Source: Halorussus salinisoli
GTDB lineage: Archaea > Halobacteriota > Halobacteria > Halobacteriales > Haladaptataceae
Direction: 5' to 3'
NCBI GenBank assembly: GCA_005239435.1
Contig: SZNP01000004.1
Location: 310,001-374,000 of the forward strand
DNA: 64,000 bases
Each line of letters starts with the position of its first letter. Position 1 is the first letter of the stretch. The translations under genes and the position numbers were made by a program. This document shows positions 8,505-17,745 of the stretch, one piece after another. Below the pieces are notes generated by a model that was not told where the DNA came from, ran no database searches, and saw only the letters and a list, made by a program, of their open reading frames with translations.

Positions 8505-8828
8505 TTACTCCACCACGGTCACCGGCACTTCAGCACGGCGAACCACCTTTTCTGCGATACTACCCAAAATAACACGTTCGATTCCCTTCCGGCCGTGACT
8601 CCCGATGACGATTTGGGAGATGTCGTGGTCATCAGTATACTGGAGTATCGTCCGAGCGGGTCGTCCGACCTCTGTCACCGTCTCTATCTCAACACTGAAT
8701 TCGTCTGCATGTTCTTCTGCCTCTGCGTGAATCTTAGTCGCACGTTCCTGCGCGTCGTCGTACTATTCCTCTGCGACGGGTAAACCCCCAGCCTCGGCGG
8801 CGTAAACAGAGTCAATCGGGTCAACCAT
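8505..8828 (-). pseudogene. Single-domain universal stress protein, 5'-truncated with amber codon
   Basis: The minus frame reads VDPIDSVYAAEAGGLPVAEE, then TAG (8763-8765), then YDDAQERATKIHAEAEEHAD through to IGSHGRKGIERVILGSIAEK and VPVTVVE. It aligns almost residue for residue with the intact USP at 35343-35771, where the amber position is Trp (EEWYDNAQERA). About the first 36 residues (MTLQVLVPLDGSE in the paralog) are missing. The 5' end of the frame overlaps the halocyanin gene's stop. One TGG-to-TAG change plus the truncation make it non-functional. Confidence 0.88.
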
Positions 8829-9404
8829 AATCGCCGCCGTATTTCAGGAAGAAGTACGCGAGAGCAATAATCGACACCATCGCAGCGACGGTGACGATAC
8901 CTACGACACGGGCACTTTCCGGGATTCCAGGAACAACGCCACCGTCACCTCCTCCGCCTTCACCGTCAGCGTCAGCCGACACCGTGAGTTCAGCGACCAT
9001 TCCGGCCGTCTCGTGGGGAATGCAGAAGTACCCGTAGGTCCCCTCAACGTCGAACGTGTGTTCGTACGTCTTACCGCCCGGAATGTTTCCCTCATCTGGA
9101 TACCCTTGACGGGCCGCCTGTTCGTTATTGAATCCGCCGGACGTAAAGTACTCGGCCTCGTCTGGAATCTCGTCTTCGTACGCGGTTACCGTTTGACCGA
9201 CGGTCCCGACGTTCTCCCAGACCACGGTCGTTCCGGGGGCAATCGTCGTCGAGTCCGGATCGAACACCAGATCATCGGTCATGTCTATCGTCACCTGTTC
9301 CTGTGCGCTCACCTTACCGGTGGAAATCGGTGCCGTAGCGGCTACTCCACCTGCCGTTCATAGGAGTTCTCGCCGCGAAAGGCTTCCCAGTTCGTCCCCC
9401 TCAT
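8821..9404 (-). pseudogene. Halocyanin-like blue copper protein, signal peptide destroyed
   Basis: The readable part (163 residues from a GTG at 9312) is a cupredoxin with a C-terminal membrane anchor: VTIDMTDDLVFDPDSTTI, TTVVWENVGTVGQTVTAY, GYFCIPHETAGM (type-1 Cu Cys/His/Met loop) and a final helix ending YFFLKYGGDYG. The paralog at 51661-52245 has a Tat-type leader, MRGDNSATVSRRGFLRIAGG. Here the same leader is visible upstream but is one base out of frame with its ATG (9402-9404), and has a TGA where the leader should continue (SRRELL-stop-TAGGVAAT). Without the leader the protein would stay in the cytosol. It is most likely dead, though a GTG start inside could still yield a soluble-side product. 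Confidence 0.8.
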
Positions 9405-9496
9405 CCAGATTCCGTTCTACTTAGTGTCCAATAGTTCTTCGGCCGAACCGAGACCTCGCGTAACTACCGTCTGAACCATTGATATCGGTGCGTTCG

Positions 9497-9951
9497 TCAG
9501 TCCATCGTGCGGGCCTCTTTCTTTCCCGTCACTTCAGTCGGTGTTAATCGGAAGAATCGGAACTGCAATTCAACCGGATGCCTATCATAGACATCCACGA
9601 GCGGGATTTCCACTCGCTGCATCGCTTCGGCGACATTGGGATTGAGCGCCGACTTCGTAATCTCTTCAAGATGACCGGTCGCTACGACGCTCCGCCAACC
9701 ACTTTCGGTGTCGTCGTACGTGACGAACGAAACAGGACGGTCTTCATCGAGACGTCGTCCTTCCCCGTTTCGGGACCAAAGGCAAGTCGGAAGTAGAACG
9801 TCTCCGTCTCCGCGTCGTATCCGTATGAGATCGGCAGCGAGTACGGCGGTTCGTCACCGCTCGTATCGAACGAGACGACGCCCGTTCCACCCCGTCCCAA
9901 AAATTCGTTTCGTTCCTCGTCGTTCATCTGAACCGAACGGACATCTTCCAT
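9497..9951 (-). pseudogene. PPOX-family flavoprotein, frameshifted
   Basis: The 5' part reads MEDVRSVQMNDEERNEFLGR, GGTGVVSFDTSGDEPPYSLP and YFRLAFGPETGKDDV. Then one base is missing, and the rest continues in another frame as PVSFVTYDDTESGWRSVVAT and PVELQFRFFRLTPTEVTGK to the stop. Both halves match the intact paralog at 36490-36945 (GKLEEVTESALDPTVSEAMQ region). The lesion lies in the stretch matching its EDVVDEDDPVS. The family (pyridoxamine 5'-phosphate oxidase-like) binds FMN or F420; its substrate here is unknown. Confidence 0.85.
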
Positions 9952-10065
9952 ACTGAAAGACAATTTCTGACAACGCAATAAGGTTTTTCTCGTCCGCTGA
10001 GAGCTTTGAGAGGGCTCGAACACCCTAGCAGTATCCATCCCGAAGATGCTGTCGTGCCTCTCCGT

Positions 10066-10515
10066 TCAAGAATCGTGTTTCACTTCTTTGTGCCCCGTGA
10101 GCGTTTGCGGGTCGAGGCGGAATTGACGGAACTGCATGTCTTCCGGTGGCTGGTCAAAAATGTCCACCTCCGGTATATCGACTGCCCACATCGCCTGGAC
10201 GACCGTTGCATCGTACGGCATGTCAGATACTTCCGTAAGCTGACCGGTTGCAACGACGCTCCGCCACCCGTCGTCCGTCCGCTCGTGGGTGACGAAGGTG
10301 ACCGGGTTGTCGATCACCTCTTTTTTCCCGCTTTCTGGCGGTAAGGCGAGTCGAAAGTAGAACGCCTTCCCGTCTGCGTCGTACCCGTACGACACCGGCA
10401 GCGAAAACGGGGAATCTTCTATCTCGGTCGAAAACGACAGCGTTCCGGCCCCGCCGGTGCCGAGGAACTCGTTCATCTCGCTCTCGCTCATTTGCACCCA
10501 TCGAAGCCCCTCCAT
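10066..10515 (-). CDS. Pyridoxamine 5'-phosphate oxidase-like flavoprotein
   Basis: The 149-residue protein starting at MEGLRWVQM is a split-barrel PPOX-like protein: FLGTGGAGTLSFSTEIEDSP, PVSYGYDADGKAFYFRLAL, VTFVTHERTDDGWRSVVATG and a C-terminal QFRQFRLDPQTLTG. The start is set by the paralog at 35907-36356, which begins with the same residues and has the same length; upstream codons in the frame look non-coding. Proteins of this family bind FMN or F420 and act as oxidoreductases or flavin carriers. It lies in a run of four PPOX genes, two on each strand. Confidence 0.88.
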   Translation of the reverse strand: MEGLRWVQMSESEMNEFLGTGGAGTLSFSTEIEDSPFSLPVSYGYDADGKAFYFRLALPPESGKKEVIDNPVTFVTHERTDDGWRSVVATGQLTEVSDMPYDATVVQAMWAVDIPEVDIFDQPPEDMQFRQFRLDPQTLTGHKEVKHDS

Positions 10516-10656
10516 GGTCGATGGTACACCCTCTATCGTGGTAAATGACTCTGATGCAAAACCAGACAATTGTCGAGGAAAAGTGAGGTGATAGTCAATT
10601 GCGCTGCCCAGCAATTCGCTGATGAACGTTATGTGATTGCTCACCGTAGTCGTCAT

Positions 10657-11103
10657 ATGGAGCACGTAGACTATAGATATACGGAGGGAATGAGCGATGA
10701 GAACGTCGATCAACACCTCCGAAAACACGGTCACGGTGTTCTCGCACTTGCCGACGACAACGACAGCTACGCCGTCCCGCTCAATTACTACTATGATGGA
10801 TCGCGTGTGCTTCTCCGGGTCAGTACCGAATCGGGAAGCGAAAAGATTGCCTTCGCAGAGACAACCGAGACTGCAACGTTCGTCGTCTACGACGTTGACC
10901 AGGACACCACGTGGAGTATTCTGATCCGCGGAGCAATCCGTCAACTGCCAAAGGCCGAACAGCAAGAATTCACGGACACGGTTATCAACGAGGAGTTCCC
11001 TCCGTTTCGCCTCTTCAACGAGGACATCGAAGAAGTCACGATGACCATTTACGAACTCAAACCCGACCAGATCACCGGACGGCAGTCGATGGAATTGAGT
11101 TAA
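10657..11103 (+). CDS. Pyridoxamine 5'-phosphate oxidase-like flavoprotein
   Basis: The 148-residue product starts MEHVDYRYTEGMSDENV and continues with HLRKHGHGVLALADDNDSYA, PLNYYYDGSRVLLRVSTESG and TWSILIRGAIRQLPKAEQQE, the split-barrel flavin-binding pattern. It is more distant from the MEDVRS/MEGLRW pair and closer to the next gene downstream. It runs in the same direction as that gene (95 bp gap) and divergently from the PPOX gene to its left. The substrate is not predictable from sequence. Confidence 0.85.
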   Translation: MEHVDYRYTEGMSDENVDQHLRKHGHGVLALADDNDSYAVPLNYYYDGSRVLLRVSTESGSEKIAFAETTETATFVVYDVDQDTTWSILIRGAIRQLPKAEQQEFTDTVINEEFPPFRLFNEDIEEVTMTIYELKPDQITGRQSMELS

Positions 11104-11198
11104 TGCAACCCACTACCTGCTACGAATTTCTCGCTGATAGGTAGAATCTAGAACGTGCCACGGAACTTTCTTTGTAACTAAAGTCGTGGGTAGGTAGC

Positions 11199-11663
11199 GT
11201 GTCACGAGAGATCGGGGTGGAAATGGACGAGTACGAGACGGAAGAATTCTTAAAAGAACGTGGCCTCGGCGTACTGGGTCTGTCGAAAGGCGGTGAGGCT
11301 TACACGATTCCCATTGCGTTCGCTTACGACGACGAAGGTGGACGGTGCGTTTTCCGGTTCCTCATGAGCGAGGGAAGTATGAAACGGCAATTCGTCGCCG
11401 AGACGGACGTTGCATGCCTCACGGCGTACGAGTGGCGCAGGAAAGATGAATGGAAGAGCGTCGTCGTCAGAGGACAGATTCGCCCGGTATCAGATGACGA
11501 CCTCGCTCAGGTCGCTGCGCTGTTCTCTGACGTTGGCGAAGAGTCAGCACTTGAGGTATTTAATAGTCCGATTTCAGAATACGAGACCGTATGGTATGAA
11601 CTGGACATTTCAGAGATTACGGCCCGAGGCCGGTTTCCTGGCGTCAAAGAACGTTCTATGTGA
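11199..11663 (+). CDS. Pyridoxamine 5'-phosphate oxidase-like flavoprotein
   Basis: The 154-residue protein starts at a GTG and reads EIGVEMDEYETEEFLKERG, GVLGLSKGGEAYTIPIAFAY, FRFLMSEGSMKRQFVAET and DEWKSVVVRGQIRPVSDDDL, a split-barrel PPOX-like fold. It is a third sequence type within the local PPOX run. The conserved VRGQI segment and the (Y/F)RF strand match flavin-binding members. Likely a cytoplasmic redox flavoprotein; substrate unknown. Confidence 0.85.
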   Translation: MSREIGVEMDEYETEEFLKERGLGVLGLSKGGEAYTIPIAFAYDDEGGRCVFRFLMSEGSMKRQFVAETDVACLTAYEWRRKDEWKSVVVRGQIRPVSDDDLAQVAALFSDVGEESALEVFNSPISEYETVWYELDISEITARGRFPGVKERSM

Positions 11664-11797
11664 AACGAGTAGTTCGCATAGGCGAAATCCACTTTCGGAC
11701 CGGTCATACGGGTTGATCAGATTTCGAGACACCACGTTCCTCAATCGCCCCATCTATTTTCTAATTAGAACACGGAGTGTGCGGGCACCGAGCTACC

Positions 11798-13012
11798 ATG
11801 CCGGAGTTGAAACGCGAGATCAATCTTCCGCGAGCCACGATATACGGTGTCGGCCAGATACTCGGAGCTGGAATTTACGCCATCTTGGGCGAAGCGGCGG
11901 GCCGAACTGGGGAGTCCATCGGACTGTCGTTCCTGCTCGCCGCCCTGATTGCGGCATGCACGGGATTAAGCTATGCTGAACTGGTATCGCGCTACCCGAA
12001 AGCGGCAGGTGACTACATCTACGTCCGCCACGCATTCGACAACGAGTTACTAGCAGAGTTTACCGCGGTGAGCCGGCTTTTCGTCGGCATCATTGCGGCA
12101 GCAACCGTTGCCCTCGCGTTTGCGGGGTATCTCGCCTCCGTAGTGACAGTGCCGCTCATTCCAACCGCGATTGCCCTGCTCATTCTCCTCTCGATCATCA
12201 ACTTTTGGGGTATCGGCTTTTCGACGCGTTTGAACGTGGTATTCACTGGAATCGAGATTTTCGGGTTACTGCTGATTATCTGGATCGGAATTGGCGAATG
12301 GGAGACAGTCAACGCATTTCAAACACCCCGTGGACTGACCGGCCTCGTACACGCGTCGTTTCTCATCTTTTTCGCCTACGTCGGGTTCGAGGATGTCGTA
12401 AACATTGCCGAGGAAACGCAAGACCCGACGACGGTGATTCCGCGAGCCATCGTGTCCGCAATCGTCATCACTACCACGATCTATCTCATGGTCGCGTTCT
12501 CCGCCGTGGCCGTCGTCCAGTGGAACGTCCTCGGGCAATCGGCGTCACCATTGGCACTCGTCGCCCAGATGGGATTCGGATCTGGGGCGGCCCTCTTGCT
12601 GGCTGTGATTGCGTTATTTGCGACGACGAACACAGCACTCATCAATCTCATTTCGACCTCGCGTGTCCTCTATGGGGTTTCGAAGTCAGAGTATCAAGTC
12701 TTCCCGGAGATTTTTTCACGAGTACACTCGACTCGTGACACGCCGTATCTCGCCATTGCGCTCATCGGGGTTGCCACGCTTTCGTTTACGGTAATCGGAG
12801 ATCTCGGCGATGTGGCCGAGTTGGCCAACCTTGCGATGCTGACGTTGTTTACGTTAGTGAATGCGGCGCTGTTGAAACTCCGACTGTCAGATGCCGAGCC
12901 GAAACCGGCATTTAGAGCCCCACTAAACGTTGGTCGTGTTTCGCTAACCGCGCTCGTCGGATTGCTGTCCGCGGCTGGCTTGATAGTCTTCTACCTCTCT
13001 CAACTTCTATAA
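11798..13012 (+). CDS. APC-superfamily amino acid permease
   Basis: The 404-residue membrane protein begins MPELKREINLPRATIYGVG and shows the APC helix-1 motif GQILGAGIYAILGEAAG, helix 2-3 LSYAELVSRYPKAAGDYIY and about 12 membrane segments. The ATG giving this start is preferred to one seven codons upstream because MPELKREI is the usual opening. APC permeases carry amino acids or polyamines by secondary transport. It stands alone, between the PPOX run and dodecin, and looks intact. Confidence 0.88.
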   Translation: MPELKREINLPRATIYGVGQILGAGIYAILGEAAGRTGESIGLSFLLAALIAACTGLSYAELVSRYPKAAGDYIYVRHAFDNELLAEFTAVSRLFVGIIAAATVALAFAGYLASVVTVPLIPTAIALLILLSIINFWGIGFSTRLNVVFTGIEIFGLLLIIWIGIGEWETVNAFQTPRGLTGLVHASFLIFFAYVGFEDVVNIAEETQDPTTVIPRAIVSAIVITTTIYLMVAFSAVAVVQWNVLGQSASPLALVAQMGFGSGAALLLAVIALFATTNTALINLISTSRVLYGVSKSEYQVFPEIFSRVHSTRDTPYLAIALIGVATLSFTVIGDLGDVAELANLAMLTLFTLVNAALLKLRLSDAEPKPAFRAPLNVGRVSLTALVGLLSAAGLIVFYLSQLL

Positions 13013-13065
13013 TACTTTTCCAGCTCTTGTGCGGCTACTTTCTACACGCGATTTGCGGAAGTAAC

Positions 13066-13281
13066 TCACCCCTGTTGATCCTCGTGCACGGGGAATGCGA
13101 TTTCGACGGTCGCTTTGTATTCGGTGATCGATCCATTCTCTACGTTTGCGGTCCAGTCCTCGATTTCGACGCCGTGAATATCCTCGATTGTCTTACTCGC
13201 TTGGCTCACTGCTTCACGCGCAGCGTCTTCCCACGATTCCGTTGACGTCCCAAGAACCTTGATGATTTTTACTGCCGTCAT
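13066..13281 (-). CDS. Dodecin, flavin-binding protein
   Basis: The 71-residue protein MTAVKIIKVLGTSTESWEDA, AVSQASKTIEDIHGVEIEDW, ANVENGSITEYKATVEIAF has the dodecin length and pattern, including the Trp (EDWTA) that stacks against the flavin in archaeal dodecin. The inner ATG fits family length. Dodecins form 12-mers that store riboflavin or FMN and protect against light damage. It sits close to four flavoprotein genes (PPOX-like), which fits flavin handling. It is followed by a USP gene in the opposite direction. Confidence 0.92.
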   Translation of the reverse strand: MTAVKIIKVLGTSTESWEDAAREAVSQASKTIEDIHGVEIEDWTANVENGSITEYKATVEIAFPVHEDQQG

Positions 13282-13470
13282 CCGGTCGTAGAACGGGATG
13301 ATACCAATTAACAACTGTTAGCCTTTCCCAGAGATGAATTTTGGTGAATTCATCTCAGACCCCACTTATTTTGCCGTTAGCAGGGTGGAATTTGGTTCCA
13401 AATCGTATCAGTACTACTGCGTCGGTAAGTAGCCTGCTCAATTTTGTATTTCTGCCTCGTGAGGCAGACT

Positions 13471-14351
13471 ATGTATGACCAACTGCTCTTTCCGACCGAC
13501 GGGAGTGACGGTGCATCAGTAGCATTCGATCACCTCCTCGATATCGCTACCAGCCACGACGCAACGGTCCACGTGCTCAACGTAGCGGACACAACGCAGC
13601 ACAGCGTGACTCGAATTCAAGGAGAAGTCATCGATGTCCTCGAAGAAGAGGGCGAGAAGATCGTCCAGGAAGCAGCTGATCGCTTGCGGGACCGTGGCGT
13701 CGATGTTGTCACTGAGGTACTTCAAGGAGAACCGTACCGGGAAATCATCGACTACGCCGAAACACGTGGGGTGGACCTCGTTGGCATGCCGACGCATGGA
13801 CGCAGAGGACTCGAACGATTTCTCCTCGGCAGCACAACGGAGCGGGTCGTCCGCCGAGTGGACGTTCCGGTGCTTACGATTCGGCCGGACGACGACGTCA
13901 CGATCACTCACCCGTACGAGGACGTCCTAGTCCCAACCGACGGGAGTGACTGTGCCAATCAGGCGCTCGCTATCGGAGTTGACGTGGCAGACGCCGAGGG
14001 GGGGCGCTGCATCTCCTCTCGGTCATTGCTATTCCGGCGTTAGGAGTCGATGTTCGTCTAGATATCCAGATGGGGATTTTGGAGGAAAGCGCCCACGAAC
14101 TTCTCGATGAGGCCGAGGCGTTCGCAGTGAACGCTGGCGTCGAAGTGCCGTCGAAGGAAGTCGAATCTGGGCCATCGATTCACAAAGCGATTCTCACGTA
14201 CATCGAGGAGCACGACATCGATCTCGTCGTTGTCGGTACTCACGGGCGAACAGGTTCTGACCGATACTTGCTAGGGAGCGTCACTGACTACCTCGTTCGT
14301 ACGTCGCCGATTCCTGTACTGACCGTCCGAGCCCCCGAGTCTGATACGTGA
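13471..14351 (+). pseudogene. Two-domain universal stress protein, frameshift in a G7 run
   Basis: The first USP domain (MYDQLLFPTDGSDGASVAFD, MPTHGRRGLERFLLGSTTER, VPVLTIRPDD) runs into the start of a second domain (YEDVLVPTDGSDCANQALA). It then leaves frame within a run of seven G (GCCGAGGGGGGGCGC at about 14000). The second domain resumes one frame over (ALHLLSVIAIPALGVDVRL, MGILEESAHELLDEAEAF, VGTHGRTGSDRYLLGSVTDY, IPVLTVRAPESDT). Restoring one base gives a protein like the intact two-domain USPs nearby. The lesion could be a true mutation, a sequencing error in the homopolymer, or a slippage switch. Confidence 0.85.
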
Positions 14352-14414
14352 TGCTATACTTAGACCACTGAAAACGAGGTGTCTCTCCAGGTCACGAAAC
14401 CCTTCACTGGGCCG

Positions 14415-15284
14415 CTACTCTCCGCGTCCAACTGTGATGACGGGAACTGGCGCGGACCGGACGGTCTTTTCGGCGATGCTTCCGAGCAGGATTCGATCAG
14501 TCCCGCGTCTCCCCGTCGTCCCCATCACGACGGCGTGGATGTCGTTCGATTCGATAGTGTCGAGGATTATCTCGATGGGTGCGCCGTGTTCGATGTGTCG
14601 GACGGTGTTGGCGATGCCGTGTGTCTCCGCCTCAGAGACGAGATCGTCAACGGCATCGGTCGCTGCCTGTTCACTTTCCCGTCCAGAAGTTGTTGAACGA
14701 ACGTCCAGACCTAGCGACGTTTCGTCTACGACGGACAGCACGTGAACAGTCGCATCGAGAGACGCTGCGAGGGAAAGGCCATGCTCGGCAGCGTGGGTCG
14801 CACCGGCACTCCCATCTGTCGGTATGAGGATGTTCTCGTAGGGGAATATCAGTTGTTCATCGGGTTGCATCCGCACCGTTAGAACGGGGACAGTAGACAG
14901 ACGAACGACCTTCTCCGTGACGCTTCCGAGAAGGTATCGGGAAACGCCTTCCCGACCGTGCGTCGGCAGTACGATCAAGTCGTGATCGTATCGCTCGGCG
15001 TACTCGATGATTGTCGGCGCTGGATTTCCCTGTACGACGTCGGAATCGTAGTTCACTTCGAGCGTGCTCAGTGTCTTCTCCGCTTCTTCGACGATGTCTT
15101 CGCCCTCCTGGACGAGCGCGTCGACGACCTGGGTCCCGACGACGGTGACGCTATCCCGCGTCGTATCCGCTACAAAGAGGATGTGGATGGTAGCGTCGGC
15201 CCAGTGTGCAATCTCGGCAGCGTGATGCAACGCCTCTGCAGCTCCATCGCTTCCATCGAACGGGAGCAGAATGTCCTCGTACAT
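14415..15284 (-). CDS. Two-domain universal stress protein
   Basis: The 289-residue protein contains two USP domains. The first is MYEDILLPFDGSDGAAEALH with nucleotide-binding LPTHGREGVSRYLLGSVTEK; the second is YENILIPTDGSAGATHAAEH with MGTTGRRGTDRILLGSIAEK. Both carry the G-x2-G-x9-G-S pattern of ATP-binding USPs. Such proteins bind ATP and help survival during starvation, hypoxia or other stress. It is convergent with the frameshifted USP gene and resembles the one at 34403-35269. Confidence 0.92.
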   Translation of the reverse strand: MYEDILLPFDGSDGAAEALHHAAEIAHWADATIHILFVADTTRDSVTVVGTQVVDALVQEGEDIVEEAEKTLSTLEVNYDSDVVQGNPAPTIIEYAERYDHDLIVLPTHGREGVSRYLLGSVTEKVVRLSTVPVLTVRMQPDEQLIFPYENILIPTDGSAGATHAAEHGLSLAASLDATVHVLSVVDETSLGLDVRSTTSGRESEQAATDAVDDLVSEAETHGIANTVRHIEHGAPIEIILDTIESNDIHAVVMGTTGRRGTDRILLGSIAEKTVRSAPVPVITVGRGE

Positions 15285-15356
15285 ACACTTCCAGAAGCTA
15301 CGAGGGATACTCCCAAATGGTTGTCCCCTCCGACGCCGGTACTCGGCTTTAAAAGC

Positions 15357-16610
15357 CTAAATAAGGAGAAGAACCAGTCCACTCACCACGACGACGCTCA
15401 AAACGATGGAGACGAGTCGTCCGAGTCGATAGCTGCCAAGGAGCCACGCTAACGCAGCCTTGACCATGGTGTTTGCGATGGCCGCGATGACGATCCCCGT
15501 GGTTGCAACCCGTGGCGAAACCGTCCCCTCGGCCGCAAGTTTGCTCAACGTAATCGTCATCACGTCCACATCTGCCAGCCCAGAGAGGAATGCCGTGGCG
15601 TACACGCCTGACGTCCCTAGCCATTCGTGTGCGTATTCGGAGATGAGGAGTACAACCGCGAAGATAACACCGAACACGAGCGCTGGCCGAAGTCGAAACG
15701 GATTCTTCAGCTCGCCGGGTTCGACTGTCGCCTCGGACGTAGTCCGCCAGTACAGCGTCCCACCAGCGACTATCCCAACGACGGTCATGACTCCCAGTGG
15801 GAGGGCTACACGTGAGAGCAGGTTTGGATTGACGACCGCAACCTCGATGAGTGCACGCGGGAACATCACGATGGACGCAGTAACGACCGCAAACGCGCAG
15901 ACGTGATACAGCGTCTCATTCTGTGCCGTCTTCTCCGCCATGGACACCGTTGTCGCCGTCGAGGAGACGAACCCGCCGATGATCCCGGTCAACGCGATGC
16001 TCTGTTCCGGCCCGAGGAACTGGGCGAGTAAGTACGCCACGAACCCGAGTCCGGTGACGAAAACAACCATCAACCAGATAAAGCGCGGATTGAGTCCGTA
16101 GAGAACGTCGAGTGAGCGGTCTGGGAGCGCCGGCAGAACGACGAGGACGACGAGAATGAACTTCACCGAGGCCAGCCGTTCAGTCTCATCAATCTGGTCG
16201 GCGAATTCGTGGATCGGATCTTTGACCGAAAGGAGGACTGTGATGGCACCGCCGACGATAATTGCGATAACTGCGCCGGTGTCAGATTGCATCGCTATCG
16301 CTCCGAGTATGACGGTAAGAAGCGCAGCCATCAGCGTCGTCAGACCGATATCCTGCTCGTACCAGATTTTCCCGGCGTATGCAACGGTGAGCGGTACGAC
16401 GAGAACACCGAGAGCCAGGGAAAGCGTCGTCGGGAAAAATGCCGCGACGAGCGCCCCATAGAGCGCAAATAGCGGGAAGGTACGACTCCCGGCGAACGTC
16501 CCACCGGACTCGCTTTGCTCTCGTTCCAATCCGATGAGCGCACCGAGTCCGAAGCCGACGAAGAGATGCAAGAGAACCTCGGTGAGTGAATCGGTTGCGG
16601 GATCGACCAT
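15357..16610 (-). CDS. MgtC/SapB family membrane protein with DUF4010
   Basis: The 417-residue protein has an N-terminal MgtC/SapB domain (FVGFGLGALIGLEREQSESG, FPLFALYGALVAAFFP) and a longer C-terminal DUF4010 part (LTGIIGGFVSSTATTVSMAE, LSGLADVDVMTITLSKLAAE, GIVIAAIANTMVKAALAWLL), with about 12 membrane helices in all. MgtC proteins affect magnesium homeostasis and ATP levels under stress. The full-length fusion form is common in archaea and its substrate is not known. It lies 70 bp upstream of the intact USP on the same strand, possibly in one transcript. Confidence 0.87.
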   Translation of the reverse strand: MVDPATDSLTEVLLHLFVGFGLGALIGLEREQSESGGTFAGSRTFPLFALYGALVAAFFPTTLSLALGVLVVPLTVAYAGKIWYEQDIGLTTLMAALLTVILGAIAMQSDTGAVIAIIVGGAITVLLSVKDPIHEFADQIDETERLASVKFILVVLVVLPALPDRSLDVLYGLNPRFIWLMVVFVTGLGFVAYLLAQFLGPEQSIALTGIIGGFVSSTATTVSMAEKTAQNETLYHVCAFAVVTASIVMFPRALIEVAVVNPNLLSRVALPLGVMTVVGIVAGGTLYWRTTSEATVEPGELKNPFRLRPALVFGVIFAVVLLISEYAHEWLGTSGVYATAFLSGLADVDVMTITLSKLAAEGTVSPRVATTGIVIAAIANTMVKAALAWLLGSYRLGRLVSIVLSVVVVSGLVLLLI

Positions 16611-16865
16611 CGATTAGAGACTTGAGGGAGTGTAACGTCAAACTACGGGACAGAAACGGACGAACGGCTCACGACGTCGGTTCACGAGTCCACCTCACCG
16701 GACGTTGGCCATCCAATCCTTCGGGCGGGTCGGATTCGCCGTGGTTATCAGTGACCTGCCGTCCCTCCTGTCAACTACCGAATGTAGCGCTTGCTTACCT
16801 GTAGACAGATCTCAGGCGATTGTCTTCGTCCAGTCGTTGGAAGGTGGCTACGGAATACCATTTAC

Positions 16866-17618
16866 TCATCCATCACGGTCGGATTCACGGAGACACGAGA
16901 GAATCGATGCACAGAGTGCTGTCTCTAATCCCGTGTTTCGATATCCGGCCGCGAGATTCAGATCGACCGCCCAGAACGTGCCATCAGTTGATCCCTTAAT
17001 GAAATCAACTCCGAATCCTCTGACGTCGGTTCGTTCGACCAGTTGCCTGAGACGGTTCGTAATCGATGGACGGGGCTTTGCCGGACCGATGTAACGTTTG
17101 GGTCCGTAGAGTTTCGACGTTACCCGCCGTCCCGCCGTGTGAACGCGAGTTCCATCATCGACAGCGTAGTACTTGTAATCGACGTTGTCGGCCGGAATTC
17201 GCGCTTGGTAGAAATCGCCCTGGCCGTTCAGCTCTGGCTCGCCGTCCCAGACGTAGGCGTCTTTAGCCACGTATTCGCCTGCAGGCTTCTCCAAAGAGAG
17301 TGGTGGTGTGCGAAATCCCACCGCTTCGAGCGCGTTGAGGGTGATTAACCGCGAGCTAAACGCAATCGTCATGGTCAGACTGTTCCAGAGGGGGGTTTCC
17401 GTCCGGTGAGCGTACCGCAAAGCAGGAAGCGTGACCGGGAACACCTGCTTGTTGACCAGCAGGGCGAGTTCGTCGATATGCGTCGGTGAAACGGCCGACC
17501 GTGGAGCGAAGAACCGAACAGGAAAGCCCTGCTCTCGCAGGCGTTCGGCGACTTCGCCGAACACGGGCTGATCGGTGGCACAAAGGATGCCGATACGCCC
17601 CTCCCCGCTCGAAGTCAT
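16866..17618 (-). CDS. ATP-grasp-like (RimK-related) protein
   Basis: This 250-residue protein has an N-terminal Rossmann-like segment (GRIGILCATDQPVFGEVAER) and a C-terminal ATP-grasp-like part (ISNRL-type helix, VRGFGVDFIKGSTDGTFWAV with the acidic VDLNLAAGYRNTG metal site). It resembles RimK or glutathione-synthetase-like ligases in haloarchaea but is shorter than usual, with a weak glycine-rich loop. The likely chemistry is ATP-dependent ligation of an amine to a carboxylate, but no substrate can be named. It stands alone between the MgtC protein and the broken P-type ATPase. Confidence 0.62.
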   Translation of the reverse strand: MTSSGEGRIGILCATDQPVFGEVAERLREQGFPVRFFAPRSAVSPTHIDELALLVNKQVFPVTLPALRYAHRTETPLWNSLTMTIAFSSRLITLNALEAVGFRTPPLSLEKPAGEYVAKDAYVWDGEPELNGQGDFYQARIPADNVDYKYYAVDDGTRVHTAGRRVTSKLYGPKRYIGPAKPRPSITNRLRQLVERTDVRGFGVDFIKGSTDGTFWAVDLNLAAGYRNTGLETALCASILSCLRESDRDG

Positions 17619-17745
17619 AGTGTAACTGTCATTACTCCGCAGGAGGAATAGGCGTTTGGCTGCCTGTTTTGAACGACGCTCTCACTGTCGGGACTTGGCT
17701 CGGTCGAACCCGAATTGGAATCGAGAATCCCGTTTCCGTGCATCG

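Noticed and set aside
10516..10965. 150-residue N-terminal extension of the PPOX gene
   Set aside because: The extension is Cys/Val-rich and overlaps the divergent PPOX gene; the paralog begins at MEGLRW.
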